Source: JBEKIK01 sp050013075
Lineage (GTDB): Bacteria > Planctomycetota > Planctomycetia > Pirellulales > Thermoguttaceae
Assembly (NCBI GenBank): GCA_050013075.1
Contig: JBEKFZ010000016.1
Span: forward strand, 1 to 60,339
Length of the DNA stretch: 60,339 nucleotides
Direction of reading: 5' to 3'
In this document: one piece after another, positions 50,473-59,263 of the stretch
How positions within the stretch are numbered: the stretch's first letter is position 1
Layout of the letters: each line of letters opens with the position of its first letter
The notes under the pieces: generated by a model
What the model was told of the DNA's origin: nothing
The model's input: only the letters and a program-made list of their open reading frames with translations
Database searches by the model: none
Position numbers and translations under genes: made by a program

Positions 50473-52809
50473 ATGAGTACATTCGCGAAAAAGTTGAAGC
50501 GGCTTGCCGCGTTGAGTTTGGCGGGTTTGATGATCGGCGTGGTGCTTATCACACCCGCGTCAGCAATATCCTGGACTGCCGGCGGTGTGGTTTACCCCAA
50601 TCTACCCGCGAGTATTCTTTGGTCTACTGGCGGCAACTGGAGCGGCGGCGTACCGCCTGCCACTATAAGCCCTTATGATGACGTGACGTTTACCAACGCG
50701 GGTGCAGTCGCCGGGCCCGCCCCCACCAACGAGGTGGCCGCCACTACGTCGATCAACAGCCTGTGGTATAGTCAAACAGACACGGCGTATGTTCACACCA
50801 CTCAGATCGACCTCAACCAGACGCTGAAAGTTCAGGGCTTCAACGCCACGACCCCCTCGGGTTATGTCGACAAATATTCGCTCTATGCAGGCAATTTAGG
50901 GACAACTGCCACCAGCGTTCAGAAGACCGTGATCACGGGCAATGGCAAGCTGGACGTATCGGGCCCCAGCGGCGAAAACACCACCGGCGACATAATAGTG
51001 ACTATGGGCAATGCCACTGGCGGCACCACATACCCCGACCACACCGCGGTACTCGATCTCTCCGGCCTGGCTACGTTTAATGCCAACGTCGACCAGTTGC
51101 TGGTAGGCGTCGAAGCTACCGGTTCGAGTATGGACAGACCGAACGGCATAATGTACTTGGCCGCCTCCAACACGATTGTATTGAATAATGCTACCTCGCC
51201 TGTAGCCGAGGCCGGCGGCACGTCATGCCCGCTGCCCGGCGGAGCTTTGGTAGTCGGCTACTCGTCAGGCAAGGGGGCTGGAGATACATACATTTGCGCC
51301 CTTTACCTCGGTCACACCAACACAATAAAAGCGGACTACGTCCTGGTCGGCGGCAGAGTACGACCCGCCGCCATGGGTTTCGAGTCCAAGACCGACGGCT
51401 CAAGTATGACTTTGCAAGGCAATAGCCAATCCCGCGTGAAAAGCATTAACATCGGCGATAATACAAACAACTCGACAAGCGGCAATGCTACCGTCGGGAC
51501 GGTTGATCTAAGAGGCGGCAGCGTCAACATCATGGCAGACTCGATCGTCTTAGGTCAGACGACAACTAATTATAGTGGTAGTAACAGGCAAGCATATAGT
51601 GCGACGGGGACTTTATCCTTTGACACCGGCACCATCGATTCAACCGGCATGCTCATTGCAAACCAGGCCACCAATTTGAATGCCAAAGCCACGGGCACTG
51701 TTAACGTATCGGGCGCGGCGACTCTGACAATCGGGGCCAACGGTCTGACGATGGCAAATTATAATGGCGGTTATACAGGTGCTTATTATGGAGCGATACA
51801 ACCTGCAACTGCAACTCTGAACGTCAGCGGCGGGACGGTCACAATTGCCGGAGGTATCAGAACTGACGTCATGAATTTGAATAGTGGAGAGTACGCTGGT
51901 CCCAATTCAGGCGTAACCGTTGCTAGCACAATCAACATCACCGGTGGCAGCGTTACCCTTGGCGGCGACATCACAAAGGGTGTCGCTACTACCAATATGT
52001 CCGGTACCATCAGAACCACGGTCATAGTCAACGGCGGTACGCTCGACATGCAAGGCCCCGACTTGCAAAGGCATAACATCGGCTCATCCACCTCCTCCAT
52101 CGACACTCTTACCCTGGCCAACGGCACGCTTAAGAATGTCCTCCAGATCAACGGCGGCGGAGCGATAACGACAACCACCACCGGCGGCACCCTAACCATT
52201 AGCGGCACAAATACCTTCACAGGCGCGACCACCGTTAGTGCCGGCAAACTCCTGGCCGAGGGCAGCATGTGGAGTTTCGTCACCGTAAACAGCGGCGCAA
52301 CCCTGGGCGGAAACGGCACCCTCGGCGACGCTACCCACCTTGTCGGCCTGAAGGTCCTCGGAATTCTCGCCGTCGGCGATAGCGCTGGACAAATGACCGT
52401 ATATGCAGGCACTAACGACGTCACCCTCGCCGCAGGCAGCAACGATAACGTCGAGATTACCGGCAATGCTCCCGGCGCCGCCGGTTACGATCAACTCCTG
52501 GTGGAAACCGGCAACGTATCCTTGGCCGGGGCTTTGAACCTATCCGCGACTTACACGCCTAATCCCGGCGATATGTTATGGATCATTGACAACGTGGGAT
52601 CAGGAACGCTAAGCGGCACGTTCAGTAATGACCCGGTTCCGACGCTTTGGTCGGGATGGGACATTTTTTACAGCGCCGATCACGCCACGAACAGCCTTAG
52701 CGGCGGCAACGACGTGGTGATTGCTCAAGTACCCGAACCGGCTACTTTGACAATGCTGATTATCGCCGCCGGGCTGTGCCTGATGTTCAAACGCACTCGC
52801 GGCAAATAA
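50473..52809 (+). CDS. PEP-CTERM surface protein with autotransporter-like beta repeats
   Basis: A 778-residue exported protein. The ATG at 50473 has AGGGG ten bases upstream; a longer frame to 50431 is not supported. A signal peptide (LAALSLAGLMIGVVLITPASA) precedes a Gly/Thr/Asn-rich beta-solenoid with repeated TINITGGSVTLGG and TVNVSGAATLTIG turns, then an autotransporter-associated strand repeat (TLTISGTNTFTGATTVSAGK). The C-terminus VPEPATLTMLIIAAGLCLMF plus KRTRGK is a textbook PEP-CTERM sorting signal: the PEP motif, a membrane helix, then basic residues. An exosortase should process it; none is in the window. It has its own promoter and terminator, so it is probably expressed alone and ends up on the cell surface or in matrix. 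Confidence 0.9.
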   Translation: MSTFAKKLKRLAALSLAGLMIGVVLITPASAISWTAGGVVYPNLPASILWSTGGNWSGGVPPATISPYDDVTFTNAGAVAGPAPTNEVAATTSINSLWYSQTDTAYVHTTQIDLNQTLKVQGFNATTPSGYVDKYSLYAGNLGTTATSVQKTVITGNGKLDVSGPSGENTTGDIIVTMGNATGGTTYPDHTAVLDLSGLATFNANVDQLLVGVEATGSSMDRPNGIMYLAASNTIVLNNATSPVAEAGGTSCPLPGGALVVGYSSGKGAGDTYICALYLGHTNTIKADYVLVGGRVRPAAMGFESKTDGSSMTLQGNSQSRVKSINIGDNTNNSTSGNATVGTVDLRGGSVNIMADSIVLGQTTTNYSGSNRQAYSATGTLSFDTGTIDSTGMLIANQATNLNAKATGTVNVSGAATLTIGANGLTMANYNGGYTGAYYGAIQPATATLNVSGGTVTIAGGIRTDVMNLNSGEYAGPNSGVTVASTINITGGSVTLGGDITKGVATTNMSGTIRTTVIVNGGTLDMQGPDLQRHNIGSSTSSIDTLTLANGTLKNVLQINGGGAITTTTTGGTLTISGTNTFTGATTVSAGKLLAEGSMWSFVTVNSGATLGGNGTLGDATHLVGLKVLGILAVGDSAGQMTVYAGTNDVTLAAGSNDNVEITGNAPGAAGYDQLLVETGNVSLAGALNLSATYTPNPGDMLWIIDNVGSGTLSGTFSNDPVPTLWSGWDIFYSADHATNSLSGGNDVVIAQVPEPATLTMLIIAAGLCLMFKRTRGK

Positions 52810-52865
52810 TAAATTATTCAGGATTTAAGAGATAAATCCGGCTTGAACAAGCGGGACAAACCGCA

Positions 52866-52909
52866 GGGCTCGTCGAGATTGTTATAACAGTCTCGACGGG
52901 CCCTTTTTC
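52866..52909 (+). terminator. Rho-independent terminator of the PEP-CTERM gene
   Basis: GGGCTCGTCGAGA (52866-52878) pairs with TCTCGACGGGCCC (52891-52903), with one G-T pair, and is followed by TTTTTCTTT. It lies 57 bases after the stop codon. Confidence 0.85.
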
Positions 52910-52925
52910 TTTCCCCAGTGAATAA

Positions 52926-53317
52926 TAACCTGAGTTTTGGATAAAGTATGGTGATATTTTGCCCCGGAGGGGCTTAGAAACTATCCGAAAACCTTTCCCG
53001 TCATTCTGAGCGGAGCGAAGAATCCGGGGGAAAATACCTATCCGATGAGATCCTTCGCTTCGCTCAGGATGACAAATGGACTTTTCGGATAGTTTCTTAG
53101 TCGTGTAGCCGGCGGCGTTAGCCGCCGGGAGATGGGATACGCAAATGAAAAAGCCCTGAAAGGGCGACATTGAAATGGAAAACGCCTATCAATGTCGCCC
53201 TTTCAGGGCTTGATCCGCCGTTTAGACTTGTACCTTGTACCAGGGACTCACGTCCCTGGCTACACGACTAAGCCCCTCCGGGGCAACAGACAACATCGTT
53301 AAGCAAAACTCAGGTTA
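52926..53317. repeat. Nested inverted repeats, 392 bp
   Basis: Outer arms TAACCTGAGTTTTG (52926-52939) and CAAAACTCAGGTTA (53304-53317). Inside, a 27-base arm made of 52961-52977 plus 53101-53110 exactly complements 53258-53284; it is split by the insertion 52978-53095. Further inside are GGCGGCGTTAGCCGCC (53111-53126), perfect 23-base arms at 53151-53173 and 53189-53211 (core GCCCTGAAAGGGCGACATTG), and CCAGGGAC/GTCCCTGG (53240-53259). At 53318-53470 nothing further is seen. Confidence 0.92.
52978..53095. mobile_element. 118-bp MITE-like element with 5-bp target duplication
   Basis: Terminal arms AAACTATCCGAAAA (52978-52991) and TTTTCGGATAGTTT (53082-53095) enclose the GTCATTCTGAGC...GAAGAATC inverted repeat (53000-53024 and 53049-53073). 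CTTAG stands directly on both sides (52973-52977 and 53096-53100). Removing the element and one CTTAG restores a perfect 27-base arm of the surrounding repeat. It codes for nothing, so a transposase elsewhere must have moved it. Confidence 0.85.
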
Positions 53318-53470
53318 ATACCCATTTAATCCGGATTAATCACTCTTCTTCCGGATTGCTTTTAACGATCCCAGGGGGGCTGGAAAAAACTTTGCTCGAT
53401 TGGTATGAATTAATGCCGGTTGTATGCATAAACGTCATTAATCGCTAACCAGGCGTATCCGGAGCGGCCC

Positions 53471-54805
53471 GTGCACTTTTTCGAATTGCTCGTCATCCTG
53501 GCGATGATCGGCTTTAACAGCCTGTTCGCGGCTTACGAAATCGCCTTGGCCTCGGTCAGTATCGCGCGCTTGCAGGTGCTGGCACGGGAAAATCATCGCG
53601 GGGCCAAGGCCGCTTTGTACATGAAGGAAAATTTCGAGGCCAGCCTGGCGACCGTCCAGCTCGGCATAACCGTCCTTGGTGCGATTGCCGCGGCCACCGG
53701 CGGCGCAGGCGCCGAGGAAAATCTCACCCCATTTTTCCGCCAGTGGCTGGGCGCCTCGCAAGGATTCTCCGAATTCCTGGCCATCATGGTCATCGTGGTT
53801 CCCTTGACCATGCTCACCCTATTCTTCGGCGAATTGGCGCCCAAAATTTTCGCCATCCGCAATAAAGAATTGGTATGCCTGCGCCTGTCGCGGGGCATGA
53901 AATGGTTTACCTTCAGCGTTTGGCCGGCCGTGTGGCTGCTCGAGGCCGCCGTGATGGCCATCATGAACTTGAGCGAACGAAGGCGAAAAAGCGGCAGTCT
54001 GGACGTGCACAGGTCCGAGTCCGCCGAGTTTCAAAGTCTCCGGGCAAGCGCGGCCCTGGCCCGGGCCTCGCGCCTGATCGGCGAACGTCAGGAAAAAATC
54101 ATCCTCCACACCGCCCATCTTTCCGGCCGACCGGTCCGCGAAATAATGCTCCCCGCCGAATATATCAGCATGTTGGACATAAATTGCACATTGGAAGAAT
54201 CCATGATTACGGCCCATCTCGACATGCACACCCGATTTCCCGTGGCCCAGCGGCCCGGCGATCCGCAATCGATCATCGGCTACATCAATCTCAAGGACCT
54301 GCTGGCCCTGATGCGGCTCACGCGGGGCGAAGAACCCACGCTGCGGTCCATTCTCCGGCCCTTTCCACGACTGAGCGATTCCACGCCCATTACCGCGTCG
54401 CTGGAACGCATGATCCGCGAACATACTCACATCGCCCTGGTCGCTGACGCAGGTAATAAAGTCGTGGGCATGATCACCCTGGAAGATATTTTGGAGGAAT
54501 TCATCGGCGAGATCGAAGACGAATACGACCGCCTGCCGGCCCACGTCACTCCATCCGGCCGGGCATGGGTGGTCGGCGGTGGAATCAGTCTGCAACGGCT
54601 GAAAGAATCGACCGGCATGGACCTGTCCGCCGATCCGCCCCCCAACGGCGCCGCCACGTTATCGACCTGGTTTTCCGGCCACACGGGCCGTCCCATCCGC
54701 GGCGGCGACGAACTTACGCGCAACGGCATCCGCGTGGTAGTCCGCAAAATCCGCCGCCAAAAAGTCCTCGAAGCCCAAGTCGGTCGCGTGGAAACGCCTT
54801 CATAA
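53471..54805 (+). CDS. CNNM/CorC-type membrane protein (DUF21, CBS pair, CorC_HlyC)
   Basis: A 444-residue inner-membrane protein of the hemolysin C/CorC family, linked to magnesium or cobalt efflux in relatives. The DUF21 domain has its helices at about 1-160 (NSLFAAYEIALASVSIARL, ASLATVQLGITVLGAIAAAT, FGELAPKIFA). A CBS pair follows at about 215-340 (REIMLPAEYISMLDINCTLE, HIALVADAGNKVVGMITLED), and the CorC_HlyC domain ends the protein (VVGGGISLQRLKE, RNGIRVVVRKI). The start is GTG at 53471 with GGAG eight bases before. It stands alone after the nested repeat block. Confidence 0.93.
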   Translation: MHFFELLVILAMIGFNSLFAAYEIALASVSIARLQVLARENHRGAKAALYMKENFEASLATVQLGITVLGAIAAATGGAGAEENLTPFFRQWLGASQGFSEFLAIMVIVVPLTMLTLFFGELAPKIFAIRNKELVCLRLSRGMKWFTFSVWPAVWLLEAAVMAIMNLSERRRKSGSLDVHRSESAEFQSLRASAALARASRLIGERQEKIILHTAHLSGRPVREIMLPAEYISMLDINCTLEESMITAHLDMHTRFPVAQRPGDPQSIIGYINLKDLLALMRLTRGEEPTLRSILRPFPRLSDSTPITASLERMIREHTHIALVADAGNKVVGMITLEDILEEFIGEIEDEYDRLPAHVTPSGRAWVVGGGISLQRLKESTGMDLSADPPPNGAATLSTWFSGHTGRPIRGGDELTRNGIRVVVRKIRRQKVLEAQVGRVETPS

Positions 54806-54907
54806 ATTCCACTTATCGCGAGCGGTTATTTATATAAAATGCCCTGCAAACCTTCTTCAACTCCATCTTTTGATTATCTTTCAAGAACAAGATATCTTAT
54901 CTTAATC

Positions 54908-54958
54908 TTATTGTAAAACCATATGATGTTTTGATTCCGGCCAAGGAAGGTTCAGTTC
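54908..54958 (-). pseudogene. HicB C-terminal remnant
   Basis: On the minus strand these 51 bases read ELNLPWPESKHHMVLQ and stop, nearly the same as the end of the intact HicB-like protein at 56623 (KLNIPWPESKHHLVLQ). A stop codon directly precedes it, so only the last 16 codons remain. The rest of the 54806-55312 gap shows no gene. Confidence 0.8.
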
Positions 54959-55312
54959 CTATATGAAACATTTTTGGGACTATACCGGCGGATACGAAAT
55001 CCTAATTCGATTGCCGCGGACAGTAATGATTGCCCCCTCGATATTCCGGGGACATCATACCTAATTACCATTGGCCTTATTGAACGAACTCCGTCGGCAG
55101 GCCGTGGGAGTCAATCCCTCAATATAGCGGATTGCGTCGGCCTGTCAAGAATCATTGGTAATTCAAAATTCCCATCCTGCCGCTACAGAAATTGCTTTAA
55201 CTCCCACACACCTCTCATGTGAATTCATCACGTCAATCAACATCTGTAGAACTCGAAACAAGCGACAGTTTGCGGGATGCTCGCCAGTGCCACAGGTTGT
55301 GGTGAATTGGAA

Positions 55313-56536
55313 TCACCCTTCCTCTAATATTGAATCGTTACGAAGGAGATTGTAGACATGCCGGGCGATCATTAATTCCTCATCGGTTTTTATCACGCGG
55401 ACCGTAACCGCAGCGCCGTCGCGGCTAATTACCGCGTCGTTGGCTTCATTAAGCTTGGAATCGATCCGTATGCCTAAAAATTCCATCCCCTGGCAAATCC
55501 GTTTGCGGATGGCGGGCGATTTTGCGCCGATTCCGGCCGTAAAGACCAGCGTATCGAGGCCGCCCAGAACCGCTGCCATCGCAGCAAGATGTTTTTTTGC
55601 CTGATAACAATACATATCCACGGCCTGCGCGGCATGAGGATCTTCGGACTCTAGCTCTAGCAGGTCGCGCATGTCAGAACTGATCCCGGACACGCCGATC
55701 AGCCCGGATCGCTGATTTACCAAATAGTCCACGGTAGACGGACTGCGATCCTTTTCTTGGAGCAGGAACAAGAGCACCCCGGGATCCAGGTCGCCCGAGC
55801 GCTTACCCATCATTAGCCCGCCCGCCGGAGTAAGTCCCATTGTTGTATCCAGGCACTTTCCGGATTTTATTGCCGCCATGCTGGCCCCGTTGCCAAGATG
55901 CGCGACGATCACGCGCCCGGCGGCGGCTTCCCGGCCCGCCGTCTCTCTAAGTTTTTCCAGGATGTATTCGTAAGAAAGGCCGTGGAAACCGTAACGGAGC
56001 ACTCCTTCATGCCAAAGACTCCTGGGCAAAGGCAATCGTTGGGCCAGTTCGGGCATTTGACGGTGAAAAGCCGTGTCGAAGCAGGCGACTTGCTTCATGC
56101 CCGGATAATATCGATGCACGGCTCGAATGGCTTTAAGTTCGTGAGGCAGATGGTCTGGCGCCAAGCGAATGATCTCCTCGAGCGCAGCCAAAACTTCTGC
56201 GGTAATCAGGCGTGGTTGGCTATATTTTGTCCCGCCATGCACCACCCGATGGCCCACGGCATCCAGGACATGATCGGGAAATCGACTTTGCAGCCAATCC
56301 AGTAGAGTTTTCAAGGCTTCATCGTGGTCCGCCAGATCGCGGTGTTCTTCAATCAAGGTTTCTCCACCGGCATCCCAAATGCAAAAGCGCCCTCCGTGCA
56401 GGCCGATTCTTTCTATGTCGCCCAGAAGCACCAGAGTTTCAATTTGCCCCATGTGGTACAAGGAGCATTTAATGCTGGAAGAGCCGCTGTTGATGGTCAA
56501 AATACGGCTGACGCCTGCGACATCCATGGTTTTCAT
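55313..56536 (-). CDS. ackA: Acetate (or propionate) kinase
   Basis: A 407-residue enzyme that makes ATP from acetyl- or propionyl-phosphate. Signatures are LTINSGSSSIKCSLY, GHRVVHGGTKY, FDTAFHRQMP, RYGFHGLSYEY, VAHLGNGASMAAI, GGLMMGKRSGDLDPG and VFTAGIGAKSPAIR. All catalytic segments are intact. It reads in the same direction as pduS and pduT upstream, so it is likely to be the ATP-yielding step tied to a microcompartment. Substrate preference between acetate and propionate cannot be told. Confidence 0.95.
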   Translation of the reverse strand: MKTMDVAGVSRILTINSGSSSIKCSLYHMGQIETLVLLGDIERIGLHGGRFCIWDAGGETLIEEHRDLADHDEALKTLLDWLQSRFPDHVLDAVGHRVVHGGTKYSQPRLITAEVLAALEEIIRLAPDHLPHELKAIRAVHRYYPGMKQVACFDTAFHRQMPELAQRLPLPRSLWHEGVLRYGFHGLSYEYILEKLRETAGREAAAGRVIVAHLGNGASMAAIKSGKCLDTTMGLTPAGGLMMGKRSGDLDPGVLLFLLQEKDRSPSTVDYLVNQRSGLIGVSGISSDMRDLLELESEDPHAAQAVDMYCYQAKKHLAAMAAVLGGLDTLVFTAGIGAKSPAIRKRICQGMEFLGIRIDSKLNEANDAVISRDGAAVTVRVIKTDEELMIARHVYNLLRNDSILEEG

Positions 56537-56622
56537 ACAGAGAAAATTCGACGTTTAGAGCCGATCCCAAAAGACGTAGGTTATGCTTAAGCATAACAAA
56601 ATGACGAAAAAGTTCGAAAATC

Positions 56623-56850
56623 TTATTGCAAGACCAGATGATGTTTCGATTCCGGCCAAGGTATGTTTAATTTCTGAAGACTTTCAAGGTGCAGATCAAG
56701 TGCTTCACAGGCGTGTGAAAAAGCCTCGGCAAGCGTGGCGCCGCTTGTAATGATTTCGGGAATGTCCGGTAAATCAACGGTATATGCCGGCTCTTGCGGT
56801 TGGTAGTTTATCGAAAAAACATAGCCCCGATATTCATGATTGGTGTTCAT
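56623..56850 (-). CDS. HicB-like antitoxin, no HicA partner
   Basis: A 75-residue protein with the HicB partial RNase-H-like fold pattern: YRGYVFSINYQPQEPAYTVD, LPDIPEIITSGATLAEAFSH and ACEALDLHLE. The start is the ATG at 56850; a frame five codons longer is less likely. In complete systems a HicA mRNA-cleaving toxin of about 60-80 residues lies next to it; none is found in the flanks. The same protein's last 16 codons recur at 54908-54958 on the other side of ackA. It is probably an orphan domesticated or decaying antitoxin. Confidence 0.72.
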   Translation of the reverse strand: MNTNHEYRGYVFSINYQPQEPAYTVDLPDIPEIITSGATLAEAFSHACEALDLHLESLQKLNIPWPESKHHLVLQ

Positions 56851-56868
56851 AGTTCTTTTTGACAATAT

Positions 56869-57429
56869 TTATAGGTATTCGCTGAACAATTCTTTGCCCG
56901 GGCGGGGGATGACGATTTCGGAGACCAACAGGCCGCGGCGACGGGCTTCGTCGGCGGCGGCTTGCACGCCTGCGCGGACGTCGGCCACCGCACCGGTCAT
57001 CAGGCAAAGACCTTTGCCGCCCAAGGCCATGGCTATGTGAATGCGGAAGAGCGTGATCCGCGCGGCTTTGGCGGCGGCGTCGGCGGCGGCCAAAATGCTC
57101 GTGCCGCTAAAGGTTTCGATCACGCCCAACGCGCCCATCTGTTTCGTGTCCAGAACAACCGATTGTCCCAGCGCCGGAAATACCGACTCGTGAACGTTGG
57201 GCAGAATCAAGTGATCGATAACCGCCTCGCCGGAAATTTTGATGCCCGCCTGGACCGCCGCCTCAACGTCGCTCACCGATCCGCCGATGACGATTATGTA
57301 TTTGCCCGAGCAAATCGTCCGGGCAATGAGCAGGTTGACCGTGGCGGCCTTGAGCATCTCGTCCTCGACCAAATAACCGATGCCGATGCTCGATAGTTCG
57401 ATAACGCCGACTGAAGTGGGAGTGGCCAT
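56869..57429 (-). CDS. pduT: BMC trimeric shell protein, PduT-like
   Basis: A 186-residue shell protein with two fused bacterial-microcompartment domains (SVGVIELSSIGIGYLVEDEM and GALGVIETFSGTSILAAADA). It matches PduT over its full length, including AGEXXXD-like SGEAVIDHLILPNVHESVFP and the end VIPRPGKELF. Cys40 in ARTICSGKY corresponds to the PduT residue that holds a [4Fe-4S] cluster in the pore of the trimer, and is kept. It should form an electron-conducting pore in a microcompartment shell. pduS lies directly upstream, its known physical partner. Other shell genes are not in the window. Confidence 0.92.
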   Translation of the reverse strand: MATPTSVGVIELSSIGIGYLVEDEMLKAATVNLLIARTICSGKYIIVIGGSVSDVEAAVQAGIKISGEAVIDHLILPNVHESVFPALGQSVVLDTKQMGALGVIETFSGTSILAAADAAAKAARITLFRIHIAMALGGKGLCLMTGAVADVRAGVQAAADEARRRGLLVSEIVIPRPGKELFSEYL

Positions 57430-57444
57430 AATGGTTCTCCCCCC

Positions 57445-57467
57445 GGTGTATTCACCGGGGGCTAAAT
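57445..57467. repeat. GGTGTATTCACCGGGGGCTAAAT repeat arm
   Basis: A single arm of the family at 870-954, directly upstream of pduT and next to the repeat at 57504. Confidence 0.7.
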
Positions 57468-57503
57468 GATGATTAAATAAATAAATGTCATGATTTCACC
57501 TCG

Positions 57504-57560
57504 GAGCCGGGCCGTGTCGGCCCGGTACAACCGGGGCGACACGCCCCGGCTCTGACTTTT
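57504..57560. repeat. Dispersed palindromic repeat, CAGAGCCGGGG family, second copy
   Basis: Reverse complement of the element at 43744-43794 with few differences. It lies between pduS and pduT, inside what should be one transcript, and would fold into stacked hairpins in the mRNA. Confidence 0.85.
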
Positions 57561-57590
57561 CTTATTAATTTCTTACTTCCAATTAAAAAT

Positions 57591-58919
57591 TTATTTTTCG
57601 ATCCAAACCACGCCGTCGGCAATGGATGTCACCACTCCGTCGATGGAGGCATGGACCGGAGCGCCTAGTGCCGGCTTGCCGTTGACTACCGGCGGTCGGC
57701 CGACTAATTGGCCTTTTTTCACCCGATCGCCGACCTGAAGGACGGACTCGCAGGCTGCGCCGATGTGTTGTTTCAGTTTGATCCCGACTTTATCGGCGGC
57801 AAGCAATGTATCTTTTAACGGACCGACGTTGCGGAACTGACGCAGCCCGAGTTTGTTCATCAATCGGGCCATGGGGGCTTTGCGATTGGCCATGTGTAAC
57901 TCGGGTCGCCGGGGATTGAAGGGCGGATTTTCCCAGCGTCTTTTCTCCACCGCCAGTCGCCGCTTGTTTTGGACGCAAACGTTTTTCGGATCCAAATCCT
58001 CGGGACAGGAATACAGGCTGCACAAGTTGCACTCGCAGCAGAACTGCGTGCCCACAACGTTGGCCTCGCCCACCAGATTAAAGCCCAGGCTGCGCATGGC
58101 CGCGTGGGGTTCGATGGGATGTCCGAGCAACCAGCGCGGACAGAGTTCGGTGCAGAAACTGCACTGATCGCAGGCGCTTCGGCCAATTCGGGCGATCTGT
58201 CGCCAGTCCTGGCGCCTGCGGCGAACCACCACGTGATCGCCGGGCAGGACGATCACCCCTCCGGTGGTCTTATCGACCAGTGCCTGGTGATTATCTTCCA
58301 AGTAGCCCATCATCACTCCGCCGACCATGAAATTCGGGTCGGGTATGGTCGGTCCTCCGGCGGCCGCCACGCACTCGGCCAGCGTTATGCCCACGGGCAC
58401 GCGAAGCGTAACCGGCTCGGCCACGGCCCCGGCCACGGAAAGAAATTTTTCGGTAACAGGTTTTTCTGCCGCTTGGGAAACGTTAAGCGCGGTTTCCACG
58501 TTCATCACCACCGCACCCACGTTCAGTGGAATTCCACCGGGCGGAATCACTCGGCCGAGCACGTCGTAGACCAGGATGAATTCATCGCCCGCCGGATAAG
58601 TATCCCTGAGCGGCGCCACGTCCATGTTCGACGGCAACTTGGTTCGCAGCAGATCGATTACGTCGCGATACTTTTCCTTGATGCCGACCATGCCGCGTTG
58701 GGCGCCGAGGAGTTTCATGCCGGCGGCCATGCCTTCGACGACTGCATCGGCGAATTCGCGCAGCACTTCTTTATCTTTATGCAGCAAGGGTTCGCACTCG
58801 GCTGCATTCAGCAACAGCGAATCCGCTTTTCCGCTGAGTTTCACGTGCGTGGGAAAGCCCGCGCCTCCGGCGCCGACAACTCCAGCCTCGGCGATATCTT
58901 GGACCGTAATCTGGGCCAT
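57591..58919 (-). CDS. pduS: PduS-like iron-sulfur flavoprotein (RnfC family)
   Basis: A 442-residue electron carrier of the PduS type. The N-terminal flavin/NADH-binding part shows VVGAGGAGFPTHVKL and NAAECEPLLHKDKEV, followed by the SLBB region (LRVPVGITLAECVAAAGGP). Two [4Fe-4S] sites are complete: Cys250, 253, 256, 260 (CDQCSFCTELCP) and Cys294, 297, 300, 305. A C-terminal lipoyl-like region (KLKQHIGAACESVLQVGDRV) ends the protein. In Pdu compartments PduS reduces cobalamin and passes electrons with PduT; here a general NADH-recycling role is as likely, since no B12 enzyme is in the window. Confidence 0.93.
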   Translation of the reverse strand: MAQITVQDIAEAGVVGAGGAGFPTHVKLSGKADSLLLNAAECEPLLHKDKEVLREFADAVVEGMAAGMKLLGAQRGMVGIKEKYRDVIDLLRTKLPSNMDVAPLRDTYPAGDEFILVYDVLGRVIPPGGIPLNVGAVVMNVETALNVSQAAEKPVTEKFLSVAGAVAEPVTLRVPVGITLAECVAAAGGPTIPDPNFMVGGVMMGYLEDNHQALVDKTTGGVIVLPGDHVVVRRRRQDWRQIARIGRSACDQCSFCTELCPRWLLGHPIEPHAAMRSLGFNLVGEANVVGTQFCCECNLCSLYSCPEDLDPKNVCVQNKRRLAVEKRRWENPPFNPRRPELHMANRKAPMARLMNKLGLRQFRNVGPLKDTLLAADKVGIKLKQHIGAACESVLQVGDRVKKGQLVGRPPVVNGKPALGAPVHASIDGVVTSIADGVVWIEK

Positions 58920-59263
58920 CTTAAATTACTTGATCTTGGGTATAGCAATATCTTCAAACTTTCAATTATAGCTTGAAGTAAAGAACGCCGCCCCCCGCCG
59001 GGAGAGGGTTAGTGTGAAAAAATCTTCACAAAAGCGCAAGTTTTTCCTTCTCTCAGCAGGGGTCTCTCACACTTCAAGCCGCTGATATAAAATAAATTGT
59101 TTTGGAGCCGTAATAAATTAAACCAGCAAAGACAGGCTTCCAATAGACAGGCAAGAATGTCTGTCCTCCTGTTGAAAGGCCGCGACAAGTCGATCCATGC
59201 CCACGGCCAATACACGCAACTGAAAACCATCTGGATGCAACTTTTGAAATAGGAGACGTTCTC
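58920..59263. other. Divergent intergenic region between pduS and the DapA-family gene
   Basis: It holds a degenerate CCGGGAGAGGG repeat near 58998 and a pair GTGTGA/TCACAC near 59011-59072, plus the hairpin at 59146-59165. Promoters for both genes must lie here, but I cannot place them with confidence. Confidence 0.5.
59146..59165. repeat. Imperfect palindrome GACAGGCAAGAATGTCTGTC
   Basis: A 20-base imperfect palindrome upstream of the DapA-family gene. It could be a regulator site, but similar palindromes are scattered repeats in related genomes as far as I recall. Confidence 0.5.
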
